From NCBI GenBank assembly GCA_900473205.1, contig UCLB01000001.1, positions 248,001 to 312,000 on the forward strand: DNA of 64,000 bases. The letters are read 5' to 3'. Each line of letters begins with the position of its first letter. Within the stretch, counting starts at the first letter, position 1. Below, piece by piece: positions 36,237 to 45,657 of the stretch. The notes beneath the pieces are model-generated. The model was not told the DNA's origin. It saw only the letters and a program-made list of their open reading frames with translations, and ran no database searches. The DNA is from Hyphomicrobiales bacterium. GTDB lineage: Bacteria; Pseudomonadota; Alphaproteobacteria; Rhizobiales; Rhizobiaceae. The translations under genes were made by a program, and so were the position numbers.

Positions 36237-36743
36237 ATGAGTAGATCATTGCTGCACCTTTTGACGACGGAGGAAGAGGGCCGGTTGAACCGCTTTTTCC
36301 GTCAACGCCTTCGAGACCGAGAAGACGCAGCCGACGCAATGCAGGAGACCGCTTTACGCGCATTGCAGGTCTCGCAAGCGACCCTAATTGAAAACCCGAG
36401 GGCGTATCTTTTTCAGATCGCAAAATCTGTTGCACGATTAACCATCATTCGGCAGTCGCGGGACCGTGCGCTGTCGACCCCCTTGGAAGACGGGCTTGCC
36501 GTACCCTGTAAGAGGCCGGATCAAGAGCAAATTGTCGCGGGACGCCAACATCTTATTATCATGGAGCGCGAGATTGAGAGTTTGCCAAAACGCTGCCAGC
36601 AGGTTTTCGTGCTGAGCCGCATTCATGGATTGTCCAATGGCGAAATCGCAGCCAGACTCGGCATATCCCGAAATATGGTGGAAAAGCACATCATAAAAGC
36701 CCTACTCCACTGCCGAGCAGCCCGCGCAAAAATAAATCTATGA
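36237..36743 (+). CDS. FecI-type ECF sigma factor
   Basis: A 168-residue ECF sigma factor with region 2 (DAADAMQETALRALQ) and region 4 (HGLSNGEIAARLGISRNMVEKHI). Size and order next to a FecR gene and a TonB-dependent receptor mark it as the iron-starvation FecI type, which directs RNA polymerase to the receptor gene when the receptor is loaded with its siderophore. The iron-responsive operator upstream would add iron control. ATG 36237 has no strong ribosome binding site. Confidence 0.92.
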   Translation: MSRSLLHLLTTEEEGRLNRFFRQRLRDREDAADAMQETALRALQVSQATLIENPRAYLFQIAKSVARLTIIRQSRDRALSTPLEDGLAVPCKRPDQEQIVAGRQHLIIMEREIESLPKRCQQVFVLSRIHGLSNGEIAARLGISRNMVEKHIIKALLHCRAARAKINL

Positions 36744-36774
36744 TAGAACGTCAGGCGCTCGTGTCTTTCTCACT

Positions 36775-36786
36775 CTTTATATAAAG
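36775..36786. promoter_or_regulatory. 12-bp palindrome between sigma and anti-sigma genes
   Basis: CTTTATATAAAG is a perfect palindrome in the 80-bp gap between the sigma stop and the FecR-type start. It may be a protein-binding site or simply an A+T-rich promoter element; nothing further supports it. Confidence 0.25.
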
Positions 36787-36823
36787 ATGACACTTGATCC
36801 GATACGAGAACGGCGATCCTTCC

Positions 36824-37777
36824 ATGCGCAAAAAACAAAGCGACCTACCCGACGATGGTCTTGCCGACGAGGCCGCCTTGTGGGTGGCGCGCATGCAGTC
36901 ATCCGATGCGACGGAGGCGGATCACAGTGCGTTTCAACAATGGCTTGCATCGCATCCCTCACATGCTTCGGCCTATGACGAGATGAAAAGCCTGTGGGGT
37001 GATATGCGCGATGTGCGTATTCCCCTTCCTGTTGATCGAAAGGGCCTTGGATCTGGCCGCGCCGTTGCGATCACCCTCGGTGTCATCTGTCTTTTGGGTT
37101 TGGCAGCTCTGCTATTCCAGCAAATCGGTGTGGTCGACCGTTTGCAGGCGGATTACTACACGGCTGTCGGTGAAACCCGTGTCGTTACCCTGGAAGACGG
37201 GACGCAGGTGGCGCTCAACACCGATGCGGCTATCCAGATCCGCTATACGGCGCGGGAGCGCCGCATCGTTCTTCTGCGTGGCGAGGCTTTCTTCGATGTG
37301 ACGAAAAATCCGCAACGTCCCTTCATCGTCGATAGCGATGGATTGACGGCAAAAGCGCTTGGAACCCATTACTCCGTGCGGGCAGAAAACGGCTCGTTGC
37401 CGCAGGAGGTTCAGGTGGAGGAAGGTCAGGTCGAGGTGGCGACGCAAGCCGGTGCGGCACTGTTGGGCGCGGGCGATGTCGTTACGCGCGACATCGATGG
37501 AAAGCTGCTTCGCTCCAAACAGGACGTTGCCAACAACACGGCCTGGCGCGAGGGTAAACTCGTTTTTTCCGGCCAGCCATTGCGTGAGGTTTTGAAAGTC
37601 CTTGAGCAGTATCGCCATGGCCGGATCGTGGTTCTGGATGAGCGGGCTGCGCGACTGAACGTTTCCGGCATCTTCGATCTCAAGGACACCGATCAGGCGC
37701 TTCGTATTCTGGAGGCCGATCTCCCTGTCGCGGTAACGAGGCTCTCCGGCATGATGGTTGTCGTCCGCTCCCAATAA
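36824..37777 (+). CDS. FecR-type anti-sigma factor/sensor
   Basis: A 317-residue FecR protein. The N-terminal cytoplasmic part (about 1-75, with DHSAFQQWLASHPSHASAYD typical of FecR) binds the sigma factor. One membrane helix follows (about 80-103) and then a periplasmic FecR domain (TLEDGTQVALNTDAAI, LRGEAFFDVTKNP) that senses the receptor, ending in an STN-like segment. ATG 36824 is chosen although its ribosome binding site is weak; TTG 36794 is an alternative. Confidence 0.9.
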   Translation: MRKKQSDLPDDGLADEAALWVARMQSSDATEADHSAFQQWLASHPSHASAYDEMKSLWGDMRDVRIPLPVDRKGLGSGRAVAITLGVICLLGLAALLFQQIGVVDRLQADYYTAVGETRVVTLEDGTQVALNTDAAIQIRYTARERRIVLLRGEAFFDVTKNPQRPFIVDSDGLTAKALGTHYSVRAENGSLPQEVQVEEGQVEVATQAGAALLGAGDVVTRDIDGKLLRSKQDVANNTAWREGKLVFSGQPLREVLKVLEQYRHGRIVVLDERAARLNVSGIFDLKDTDQALRILEADLPVAVTRLSGMMVVVRSQ

Positions 37778-37886
37778 TTTTTTGCAAAACCACGTCAGGA
37801 TGTCGGGCCGCTTTTCACTCTAGGTCAGCAGAACGCATTGCGCCGTTGCGCAGTGAACTGCTGATCAGGTGTGGAAGGGACATGAA

Positions 37887-40304
37887 ATGACTTTTGCGAA
37901 GAGGGTGCGTAAGCCGCTCTGGCTAACAACGACCGCGATGATTGGACTGTCGATCGCGACTGTGTCTGGAGCGACATGTGCCAAGGCTCAAAACGCCGCT
38001 TCCGCACCCGCAGCAAACACATTGTCGGTTCCTGCCGGGCCGTTGGAAAGCGCCATTCTCACGCTTGGGCGTCAGGCCAACTTACGTATGCTTTACCCCT
38101 CCGCGATTACCAAGGGTAAAACGACATCGGGCGTCCGGGGACCTCTCAGCGTATCTGCGGCAGTGACACAACTTCTCACGGGCTCCGGTTTGAGCTTTAC
38201 GATCACCAGTGCCAACACCGTTCGAATTTTCGATCCTTCAATGGCTGCAAATCAAACTACAGCAAGTGCCAATGGCTCCACGGTTCTGGAAACGATTGTC
38301 GTTCAAGGCGCTGGAGAAGATGGCGTTGAGGGCATCGCGCAGACGGACGGCTATGTTGCCAAATCGGGACGCACCGCCACCAAGACGGATACACCGATTG
38401 CAGAAACGGCACAGTCCGTGTCGATGGTCAGCCGCAAGCAACTGGATGATCTCACGCCGCAAAACCTGACGGAAGCCGTCAGTTACATCCCAGGTGTCCG
38501 TGCAGGCCAATACGGTGCCGAACCGCGCTTTGATGCCTTCAAAGTTCGGGGCATCGATTTGACCACGACAGGCATCTTCCGTGATGGTTTACGGCAGGTA
38601 TCGAGCCCCAATGGCAGCGCCCGCCTTGAGCCTTATGGTGTCGAAGCCATATCCATTCTGCGTGGCCCTGCCGCGTCGATATACGGAGCCAGCAGCTCCG
38701 GTGGCATTGTGGATATCATCTCCAAGCGACCAACGGAGGAGACCCTTCGTGAAGTCGAGGTTCAATATGGCTCTTTCGGCAGAGTTCAGGCTGCGTTTGA
38801 TCTTTCAGGCGCCGTTACCGAGGACAAAAGCGTTCTCTATCGGCTGACAGGTGTAGCACGCGACGCCCGCAATGAGGTCAGCGCTATCAAGGATGACAGG
38901 CTGTTCATTGCGCCAGCGATCACATGGCAACCGGACGATGGAACCAAGCTGACCATCCTCGGCGAATATATGGACAGCACCACCGGCGGGACGTGGGGAT
39001 ATATCAACAATTACGGTTCCAGCGGAACCTCGATTGGCGCTACGCCGGTATATGGTGGAGACAAGCGCTTTAATGACTTTGACCAGAAGCAATGGCGTAT
39101 CGGTTACGAGTTCGAACACGAGCTGAACGACAATGTCACCTTTTACAGCAAGGCGCGATATTCGGGGCTCTCTTCCGACCAGCAATGGGTTTTCGACAGC
39201 TATCCCGGGATCACCCTGGAGGATAATGACGGCATCTCCGCCGACAACTTCATAAAGGCAGAGTTCGACACCGGCCCGGCGAAACACACATTGGTGACCG
39301 GCGTGGATTTCAGTCACATGTCCTATACGTCCAAGCAGGGCAGTGGATCGCTGCCCTTCACGGACAGTTTCACCTATGTGCCGGACGTATCCCTTTTGCT
39401 GACGCAGCGCATGAACACCATCGGCATCTATGCGCAGGACCAGATCGAGATCGATGCATGGCGGCTGACGGCAGGCATTCGCCATGACTGGCTGGATACG
39501 GAATATCGCGCGCAGACAGTGGGCGGAGCCACGGCACCCAGCTACGAAGGTGATGACGCCAAAACCACGGGCCGGGCAAGTCTTGGTTATGTGTTCGACA
39601 ACGGCATTATGCCATATGTCAGCTATGGCACGTCCTTCGTCGCCAATCCTGGTGTCATCATCACCACCGGCTCCGTCACCGGACAGGCCGTGCCCACGGA
39701 AGGCAAGCAATATGAGCTGGGCGTCAAGTTTGCCCTCCCTGAATACAACGCTTTGTTCAGTGCCGCTTTCTTCAACATCGATCAGGACAATGCCACCGTC
39801 TATGAAACATCCTCGGGCCTGAACCTGCTGCGCCAGCTCGATCTGCGGTCACGCGGTATAGAACTGGAAGCCACCGCTTCGCTGGACAACGGCTGGAGCA
39901 CCATCGCCGCCTATTCCTACAATGATGTGGAAATCACCCGGCTCACTCCTGAAACACTGGGCAAGCAACTGAATTCGACGCCCTACCATACCTTCTCCCT
40001 GTGGGCGGATTATGAGTTCCAGAGTGGCACCCTTGAAGGGCTCGGCATTGGTGCCGGTGTGCGGTATGTCGGCTCCAGCTTCGGGGACAATCAGCACACG
40101 CCTGTTCTCAACAATGAAGCCCGAACATTCGTCGATGCATCGCTGCGCTACGATCTCGGAAAAGCGATATCGTCGCTCGAAGGCGTCAAGCTGCAGGTTA
40201 ACGCTACCAATCTGCTCAATGATGTCAAACAGGTCTGCACGACAGGTTTTTGCTACTATGACGAAGGCAGAAAAGTCGTTGCCAGCGTCAAGTATCGCTT
40301 CTGA
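37887..40304 (+). CDS. TonB-dependent siderophore receptor with signalling domain
   Basis: An 805-residue outer-membrane receptor. It has a signal peptide (cleavage near ATCAKAQN), an STN signalling domain at about 45-115 ([19 protein letters not shown]), a plug domain (about 165-285, with [17 protein letters not shown]) and a 22-strand barrel ending with a C-terminal phenylalanine (VVASVKYRF). The STN domain means it is a transducer that signals to the FecR/FecI pair, like FecA or FoxA. The ligand is a ferric siderophore, subtype not readable. GGAAGGGA precedes ATG 37887. It is followed after 2 bp by a siderophore permease gene. Confidence 0.93.
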   Translation: MTFAKRVRKPLWLTTTAMIGLSIATVSGATCAKAQNAASAPAANTLSVPAGPLESAILTLGRQANLRMLYPSAITKGKTTSGVRGPLSVSAAVTQLLTGSGLSFTITSANTVRIFDPSMAANQTTASANGSTVLETIVVQGAGEDGVEGIAQTDGYVAKSGRTATKTDTPIAETAQSVSMVSRKQLDDLTPQNLTEAVSYIPGVRAGQYGAEPRFDAFKVRGIDLTTTGIFRDGLRQVSSPNGSARLEPYGVEAISILRGPAASIYGASSSGGIVDIISKRPTEETLREVEVQYGSFGRVQAAFDLSGAVTEDKSVLYRLTGVARDARNEVSAIKDDRLFIAPAITWQPDDGTKLTILGEYMDSTTGGTWGYINNYGSSGTSIGATPVYGGDKRFNDFDQKQWRIGYEFEHELNDNVTFYSKARYSGLSSDQQWVFDSYPGITLEDNDGISADNFIKAEFDTGPAKHTLVTGVDFSHMSYTSKQGSGSLPFTDSFTYVPDVSLLLTQRMNTIGIYAQDQIEIDAWRLTAGIRHDWLDTEYRAQTVGGATAPSYEGDDAKTTGRASLGYVFDNGIMPYVSYGTSFVANPGVIITTGSVTGQAVPTEGKQYELGVKFALPEYNALFSAAFFNIDQDNATVYETSSGLNLLRQLDLRSRGIELEATASLDNGWSTIAAYSYNDVEITRLTPETLGKQLNSTPYHTFSLWADYEFQSGTLEGLGIGAGVRYVGSSFGDNQHTPVLNNEARTFVDASLRYDLGKAISSLEGVKLQVNATNLLNDVKQVCTTGFCYYDEGRKVVASVKYRF

Positions 40305-40306
40305 TC

Positions 40307-41560
40307 ATGCAGCAGAATTTTGGACCTGAAAGGCCATCGCCCATTGCCGTCTTCACGGCGGTGGGAGGTCTCTATATCGGGCAAAGCATCATCGGCGGAT
40401 TGACGTTTCTCGGTCTTCCAGCCGTTTTAAGAATGGCTGGCCTTCCGCTCGACCAGATCGGTCTTCTTTATCTGGTCGTTCTGCCATGGGCGCTCAAATT
40501 TCTCTGGTCGCCCTATATAGAGCGTTACCGATTGCCAAGGGTGGGAAAAAACCGATCTCGGATCATCGTGGGTGCGGGTGTCGTCCTTTGCGCATGTGGG
40601 CTTGTGGTTCTTGCGTTCACGGGTCCATCATCGGTGATGATGGCAATTGCCATTCTGTTCGTGGTCGCAGTCGTCACAGCAACGGTCGACATCGCCTGTG
40701 ACGGTTACGCAGTCGAAGCACTCGCCGCCGAACATCACGGCTGGGGTAACGCAGCTCAGGTGGGAGGTTCCTATCTCGGCTCCGCCATCGGCGCGGGCCT
40801 ATTTCTTGTCCTTGTCGATTATTATGGGTGGCATACCGCGACATTGGTCATGGCGGGCCTTTTATTATTGCTGGCGTTGCCATTCGTTTTTGGGCCTGCC
40901 TCGAAAGCAAGAGTAGAGACCCGTAATAGCACACCCTCCATTGTCTTGGCACTCAAGCGGCCTCAAATACGCAGCGGCCTCATGATTGCAGCGGTCTATG
41001 TCGCAGCCCAAAAATGGGGGCTGGCGATGCTCGGACCATTCCTTGTGGATTACGGCTTCGATCTGGCGACATTAGGGACATCCAACGGAGCCGGTAGCAT
41101 GATTGTCGGTTTCGGCGGTGCACTGCTTGGGGGGCTTCTCGTGCGTCTATATGGGCCATCGCGTGTGCTGACGCTGTCGATTGCTGCCCAAATCCTTCTG
41201 CTCTGCGCCTTCGCGTGGTTTAGCCTTCACCGTGAAACCGCGAATTGGATCGTCATGATGGTGGCTGTGACAAGCTCTTCCGGAGTCATGTCGATCGGTT
41301 TCGTTGCGCTTTACGCCTGTTTCATGGGCTGGTCCGACCCTCGGCAGGCGGGGGTCGATTTTACTCTGTTCCAGTGCATGGATGGAATCGTCAGCATGGG
41401 TGGCGGCATCGGTGCAGGTGCGATGGCGCAGCGCTTTGGCTATAACACGGCGTTCATCGTCGCCGCGGTTGTTTCGAGCTGCGCAATACCGATCATATCA
41501 ATACTGTTACGCCGCCAGCGGCCCAGTCATTCAGTGAAGGATATAAAACAATCAAGCTGA
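40307..41560 (+). CDS. RhtX/FptX-type siderophore MFS transporter
   Basis: A 417-residue permease with about 12 helices of the major facilitator type. The strings [16 protein letters not shown] and [15 protein letters not shown] are typical of the RhtX/FptX and AmpG-like group, single-protein inner-membrane importers of ferric siderophores (rhizobactin 1021 in Sinorhizobium, pyochelin in Pseudomonas). It starts 2 bp after the receptor stop, so it is the inner-membrane partner of that receptor and no ABC importer is needed. Family by recognition; the siderophore is unknown. Confidence 0.85.
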   Translation: MQQNFGPERPSPIAVFTAVGGLYIGQSIIGGLTFLGLPAVLRMAGLPLDQIGLLYLVVLPWALKFLWSPYIERYRLPRVGKNRSRIIVGAGVVLCACGLVVLAFTGPSSVMMAIAILFVVAVVTATVDIACDGYAVEALAAEHHGWGNAAQVGGSYLGSAIGAGLFLVLVDYYGWHTATLVMAGLLLLLALPFVFGPASKARVETRNSTPSIVLALKRPQIRSGLMIAAVYVAAQKWGLAMLGPFLVDYGFDLATLGTSNGAGSMIVGFGGALLGGLLVRLYGPSRVLTLSIAAQILLLCAFAWFSLHRETANWIVMMVAVTSSSGVMSIGFVALYACFMGWSDPRQAGVDFTLFQCMDGIVSMGGGIGAGAMAQRFGYNTAFIVAAVVSSCAIPIISILLRRQRPSHSVKDIKQSS

Positions 41561-41590
41561 GCAAACTTTCAAAGCTACGTGGCGCCTGCT

Positions 41591-41689
41591 ATGAGGCAGG
41601 ACTCTGGTCTATTCAGAACGTTTTTGTACACCAAAGCAGAGGCAAAACTTAAAGCGATACTTGAACAGCTGTGGGCAAGAGACGATTAG
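41591..41689 (+). other. Short open frame, possible remnant
   Basis: ATG 41591 opens 32 codons to TAG 41689. The product (FLYTKAEAKLKAILEQLW in its middle) reads like a charged helix, but there is no ribosome binding site and the gene-sized neighbours do not need it. I do not recognise it. Confidence 0.15.
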
Positions 41690-41707
41690 CAAAGAGCGAG
41701 GGCTGGT

Positions 41708-42133
41708 CTAGCGTCGTGAGTGACTCATACCCCAAAAGAAGCCGATAAGCGTGGCGAGCCCCACTGCCTGCATAGGTCTCTCGCGTACGCGATCCCTCAC
41801 ATTGTCTGCCATGGTAGCACCACGATACGCTACGCTCTCGATTTCGCCTTTTAGCGCCGCAACGCCTTCTCGGGCCTCAGAGTAGGTGTCATCGTGCTGG
41901 GTCGCTACGGCTTCGAGAGCTTCATCCACCAGAGGCGCCACAGTAGCCTGATCGACGTCAGGATTGTCGGAACCTGGTTCTACGGCACCAGTGGTCGCCG
42001 TGGTCGTGGCTGAAACAGGATCTGATCCTGGGAACGTGCCCTCAAGCCCCACGTCTAAAACATCGGGTTGGTCGCGCTTTGTCTTTTCGTCATCTTCGAG
42101 TGATTTTACGGCTGGAGATTTGATGTCAGGCAT
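41708..42133 (-). CDS. DUF883/ElaB-like small membrane-anchored protein
   Basis: A 141-residue protein. The first 75 residues are acidic and low in complexity. The rest resembles ElaB/YqjD (DUF883) proteins: an amphipathic helix (AREGVAALKGEIESV), then VRDRVRERPMQAVGLATLIGFFWG, a short C-terminal membrane anchor with the typical basic-proline start. Relatives sit at the inner membrane and associate with ribosomes in stationary phase. A GGAAC-N16-GGTT element 25 bases upstream suggests stress-sigma control, which fits that biology. Confidence 0.75.
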   Translation of the reverse strand: MPDIKSPAVKSLEDDEKTKRDQPDVLDVGLEGTFPGSDPVSATTTATTGAVEPGSDNPDVDQATVAPLVDEALEAVATQHDDTYSEAREGVAALKGEIESVAYRGATMADNVRDRVRERPMQAVGLATLIGFFWGMSHSRR

Positions 42134-42157
42134 GGCGTTGCTCCCTGTTCCTCCCCA

Positions 42158-42182
42158 AACCGAGTTTAACTCTCAAAGTTCC
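42158..42182 (-). promoter_or_regulatory. EcfG-type promoter candidate
   Basis: On the minus strand GGAAC (42182-42178) is followed after 16 bases by GGTT (42161-42158), one base off the CGTT consensus. It lies 25 bases before ATG 42133 of the DUF883-like gene. A second GGAAC occurs nearer the start without a matching -10. Confidence 0.5.
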
Positions 42183-42309
42183 TTGCGATCGGTATTCATC
42201 CGTAGGCAGCTCACAACGCTCATGTCATGATCGCTGAATTGAAACCTGGACGGGTCGTGTTTTGACAATGCACGGTTCAAGAGCCACCACTTCGAAGAGG
42301 ATGGAAGGC

Positions 42310-42723
42310 ATGCAGTTCAAGCTAGAGCGTTTTATCGCCGCGCAGAAAATTACCTACGAGGTTGCGCTCGGCGAGCTGCGCGCAGGCAAGAAGCGTTCGC
42401 GCTGGATGTGGTTCATCTTTCCGCAGATAGCAGGCCTTGGTACCTCTGAAACGGCCCGTCTCTATGCCATCTCCGGTCTTGTGGAAGCGCGAGCCTACCT
42501 TGACCATCCTCTGCTTGGCGCAAGGCTGGTGGAATGTACCGAGGCCATGCTAAGCCATTCGGATCATAGCGCGCATGACATTCTCGGTTCTCCGGACGAT
42601 ATGAAATTTCATTCCTGTATGACGCTGTTTTCCGTTGTGGACGGGAACAGCGCGCTTTTCCAATCCGCGATCCATCGCTTCTATGATGGTAAAATCGATG
42701 ATGAAACGCTTGCCCGCCTCTAG
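42310..42723 (+). CDS. DUF1810 family protein
   Basis: A 137-residue protein of the DUF1810 family, recognisable by GKKRSRWMWFIFPQIAGLG and DDMKFHSCMTLFSVV. Its molecular role is not established. It is a soluble single-domain protein of normal length. The frame opens at 42262, but ATG 42310 has GAGGA at good spacing and gives the standard start MQFKLERFIAAQ; ATG 42268 and 42301 are alternatives. No operon partner. Confidence 0.85.
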   Translation: MQFKLERFIAAQKITYEVALGELRAGKKRSRWMWFIFPQIAGLGTSETARLYAISGLVEARAYLDHPLLGARLVECTEAMLSHSDHSAHDILGSPDDMKFHSCMTLFSVVDGNSALFQSAIHRFYDGKIDDETLARL

Positions 42724-42823
42724 CCGAAACTCCCAAGCTGCTCGGAGTAGTGTTCTCTCGTATGGCAAAGTGACATCTACTGACGTCTTGATGTCTGGCT
42801 TGCGCTGACAACGCAAACGGGCC

Positions 42824-44911
42824 TTACCGGAGCATGGCTCTGACATCAGCAAGAGACTCTGCCACCAGATCGAACGGACGCTTTCCGTCGTTGTCCTTGA
42901 TCTTTTTGTCCGCTCCGCGGACAATGACGGTTTCGAAATTGGGCGCGGAATCTTCATAGGCTTCATTTTCCGCAGCATAGTGGAGCATTGTGCGCCCTCT
43001 GTCGTCACGCGCATTTATGTCTATGCCCAAGCCAATCAGAAAATCCAGAAACGCCACTTCGCTCGGAAAGGTTTGGCGAGGGAGCCAATGATGGCTCGTC
43101 AGATTGTGAAGAAGCGTTTGTCGGCCCGGTTGAAGCGTCATTGGATCGACGCCTCTGGCGGCAATCAATTTGAAACTCATTTCATCGAAACAATAGGCGA
43201 GCGTTGTGCGACCGTCGGCGCTGTGGCGTGTCGGGTCCGCGCCGAGTTCCAGCAGCGCCGTTATGGGGCTGTCTCCCCTCAACTTCCCGGTCAGTAATGC
43301 GGATTGAAGAGGTGTATATCCCACAACATTCTCTTCGTGCGGGGCCACCTCAAGCGCGTTGATATCGGCACCTGCACCGACCAGCAGTCGCACCTTTGCG
43401 CCGGTGCGGGCGGAATGAAGCGGCGTCGAGCCACGTGCGTCTCTTATGTTCGGATCGGCTCCATGTGCGAGCAACACTTTTGCGGCAGCATCATCGCCCC
43501 AGGCAAGCATAGTCAGTCCGTTGTCCCAACGAGCGTCGGGATCTGCACCCCCCTCAATCAGAGCTTCCAACATCTTGATGTAATCTGCGTGGCTGATGTG
43601 CCATTTAAGCTGCTTCTCAATCTCTGATCTGAGCGACGAACCACCGACGTCGTAGCTCTCTTTCAGCGTGTCATGGTATTCCTCCAGCGTCATGGAGGCG
43701 ACCACACCGCGGGACACGACGAGATCGTGCAAGGGCCAGTAGCGCTGATTCTTCCATCCATTGATGCGAGCGCCATTCTCGATAAGCCAGCGAACGGTTG
43801 CAAGTGAACCTTCTTTAACCGCAACATTCAGTGGCAATAGCCGCGTGTTGAGCGTTGCGCCTACTTGAAGAAGGCGTTCGATCATCGCCGTATTGTTGCT
43901 ACGTATTGCGTAAGATATCGCGGTGTAGAACTCCTCCCCCCACACCATTTCCTCCATCATCCTTTGACTGGCGGGCACGCAATCCGGTGTTGCACCTGCC
44001 AGAAGTGCTGCATTCACGCCCGAAAGCGAATTTGCACGCGCAGCCTTGAGCAAAGCGACATCTGCTATCGTCTTCTCGACCACGGCGACCGGCGGTTCGT
44101 CCGGTTCGCTGCCGTTCATGTTGCGCCCCGTCCACGTCAGCCACGCCTTGGCGCCTGGTGTGTCTGCGTTCAGGTAAAAAGTATCGTTCACCTGGCCGCG
44201 GCTGAAGCGCATCCATGACGCCCACTCTGTGCCCGCAAGACCAAGCTTCGACATCTGTGTCATGAAGGTGTAGAAATTGGGTGCCAATGCTAACCCGTGG
44301 ATCATCTCCAGCTCGTGGGAGAAATATCGAACGGGCTGCTTTTCGGGGTCCGCGTCGGACGTGTCGATCGTCAGCCAGTCACCGTTGACGAGATTGTAGA
44401 ACGGAAATTGACGCTCCCACATCTCCGGCCTGTTGGGTGCTTCAGACAGGTTCTGTGACGCCAGATCCTTTTTCCAATCCAAAAAGATCGGAATTGCCAT
44501 CTGTTCCATGTGCTCCAGACTCCAGATCGCACCGCGATTGAAGCTCATCGTCGGCATCTCGTCCTTTTCCATGGAATGGAGATGAGAAGGAACGTACCAG
44601 CCGAACTCCACTTCGCCTGATAGTTCCGTTAGAACCGCGCGTATTTGAGACGGCACAGGCAAACCAAACTCAATCTCGATGGCTCGCACCTGCAACTCGG
44701 ACGCTGGCGGTCCAATGCGAAGAGGCGTGACCTGCCACCCGAGGTCGGTCGCCCTTTTTTCCATCCGGCGCCAGTCGGCCTTCCATTTATCCCAAAGCTT
44801 TAGCAAAGCCTGCTTCTCCAGTGGGTTTGCATGAAGATATGTCGATGAGGCCAGAAACATGCATGCCGTACCAAGTAGGTGGCGTCGTGTCATGTTTGAG
44901 TTCAAACACAT
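42824..44911 (-). CDS. Exported SMI1/KNR4 and ankyrin-repeat protein
   Basis: A 695-residue protein with three parts. An N-terminal signal (MTRRHLLGTACMFLASSTYL) contains a twin-arginine segment, so Tat or Sec export is likely. Residues about 65-245 look like an SMI1/KNR4 domain (ASELQVRAIEIEFGLPVPSQ, then WLTIDTS). Residues about 275-695 hold ankyrin repeats, for example ARGSTPLHSARTGAKVRLL and RGRTMLHYAAENEAYEDSAP. SMI1/KNR4 proteins are often immunity proteins against polymorphic toxins; joining this to ankyrins in an exported protein is uncommon. ATG 44911 and ATG 44893 are both possible starts. It stands alone, with a small membrane-protein gene diverging from it. Confidence 0.8.
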   Translation of the reverse strand: MCLNSNMTRRHLLGTACMFLASSTYLHANPLEKQALLKLWDKWKADWRRMEKRATDLGWQVTPLRIGPPASELQVRAIEIEFGLPVPSQIRAVLTELSGEVEFGWYVPSHLHSMEKDEMPTMSFNRGAIWSLEHMEQMAIPIFLDWKKDLASQNLSEAPNRPEMWERQFPFYNLVNGDWLTIDTSDADPEKQPVRYFSHELEMIHGLALAPNFYTFMTQMSKLGLAGTEWASWMRFSRGQVNDTFYLNADTPGAKAWLTWTGRNMNGSEPDEPPVAVVEKTIADVALLKAARANSLSGVNAALLAGATPDCVPASQRMMEEMVWGEEFYTAISYAIRSNNTAMIERLLQVGATLNTRLLPLNVAVKEGSLATVRWLIENGARINGWKNQRYWPLHDLVVSRGVVASMTLEEYHDTLKESYDVGGSSLRSEIEKQLKWHISHADYIKMLEALIEGGADPDARWDNGLTMLAWGDDAAAKVLLAHGADPNIRDARGSTPLHSARTGAKVRLLVGAGADINALEVAPHEENVVGYTPLQSALLTGKLRGDSPITALLELGADPTRHSADGRTTLAYCFDEMSFKLIAARGVDPMTLQPGRQTLLHNLTSHHWLPRQTFPSEVAFLDFLIGLGIDINARDDRGRTMLHYAAENEAYEDSAPNFETVIVRGADKKIKDNDGKRPFDLVAESLADVRAMLR
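44893..44908. promoter_or_regulatory. Inverted repeat across the start of the ankyrin gene
   Basis: TGTTTGA at 44893-44899 and TCAAACA at 44902-44908 form a perfect 7-bp inverted repeat with a 2-base centre. It overlaps the two alternative start codons of the SMI1-ankyrin gene and could be an operator or an RNA hairpin. Function is unknown. Confidence 0.3.
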
Positions 44912-45009
44912 ATATCTGGCACAACTTTCGTGTTGGCGAATGTGAGATAAGGCGATCTATCGACAAAGCGTCGTGACTGAAATCACAACCAAAGGATTAA
45001 CAATCTCAC

Positions 45010-45540
45010 ATGTCTGTGTCATCTGAAATAGGTGTAGCGACCGAAGAAACTTTGATGTCGCTGCAGCATGATCAATCACCAAGGCGTCGGAATGAGCGGT
45101 TGAAATTTCTTTTGAGAGGTGCGGGTATTTTCGGCAGTTACCTTGCCGTGGCAGTGTTTCTGCTGATGGCGATCTCGCCTCATCTATTTGGAGAAATGGA
45201 GTTTAAAAGAACCGCGCCGGGCAAGGAATCAATTTTACGCGATATCGATGATGATTATTTTCGACAAGTCTTTGCTGCCGCGAACCTCGAGAGTTCGGAG
45301 GATATGGGCTTCATGGATAACGCCATAGTCTCACGCTGGTGCGGCATATCCGAGAAAGCCGTAACGAGCCTCGTCGAACGACAGCTTTTCACCAGGTCTG
45401 ATAATGAAGCTTACAACCGATTACGATTGTCAGGGCAGCCGCAGTTTGATGAATATGCCATTCATTCTACTGGCCAAAGGGAATTCGGCCTAGGTCTCAA
45501 TCACGGATCAGACTGCGTTGAGCTTCTCATTATGAATTAG
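45010..45540 (+). CDS. Hypothetical membrane protein
   Basis: I do not recognise this 176-residue protein. It has a basic N-terminal stretch (SPRRRNERLKFLLR), one hydrophobic helix at about residues 38-58 (GIFGSYLAVAVFLLMAI) and a soluble, acidic C-terminal part of some 115 residues that should lie in the periplasm. It diverges from the SMI1-ankyrin gene across a 98-bp gap. ATG 45010 has no ribosome binding site; ATG 45055 is a plausible alternative that keeps the helix. Confidence 0.6.
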   Translation: MSVSSEIGVATEETLMSLQHDQSPRRRNERLKFLLRGAGIFGSYLAVAVFLLMAISPHLFGEMEFKRTAPGKESILRDIDDDYFRQVFAAANLESSEDMGFMDNAIVSRWCGISEKAVTSLVERQLFTRSDNEAYNRLRLSGQPQFDEYAIHSTGQREFGLGLNHGSDCVELLIMN

Positions 45541-45557
45541 CTGCAACACGCAGTTTT
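45539..45557 (+). terminator. Weak terminator after the hypothetical gene
   Basis: CTGC at 45541-45544 and GCAG at 45550-45553 form a short stem (extendable by wobble pairs) followed by TTTT at 45554-45557. It sits at the stop codon of the 45010 gene and between convergent genes. Confidence 0.4.
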
Positions 45558-45657
45558 GACATCCTATTACCGAACTACAGTGGGGCAAGGACCTTTCGCC
45601 CCCTCGGCCATCGAACAGAAAATCACAGCCGATGGACGTCTCAAGCGGCCATATTCC

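Noticed and set aside
38805-39710. 301-codon open frame on the minus strand
   Set aside because: It is antisense to the TonB-dependent receptor, whose barrel strands read well on the other strand.
36237-41560. Calling the iron cassette a ferric citrate (Fec) system
   Set aside because: FecI, FecR and an STN receptor are shared by many siderophore systems. The inner-membrane partner is RhtX/FptX-like, not the FecBCDE ABC importer, so citrate is not supported.
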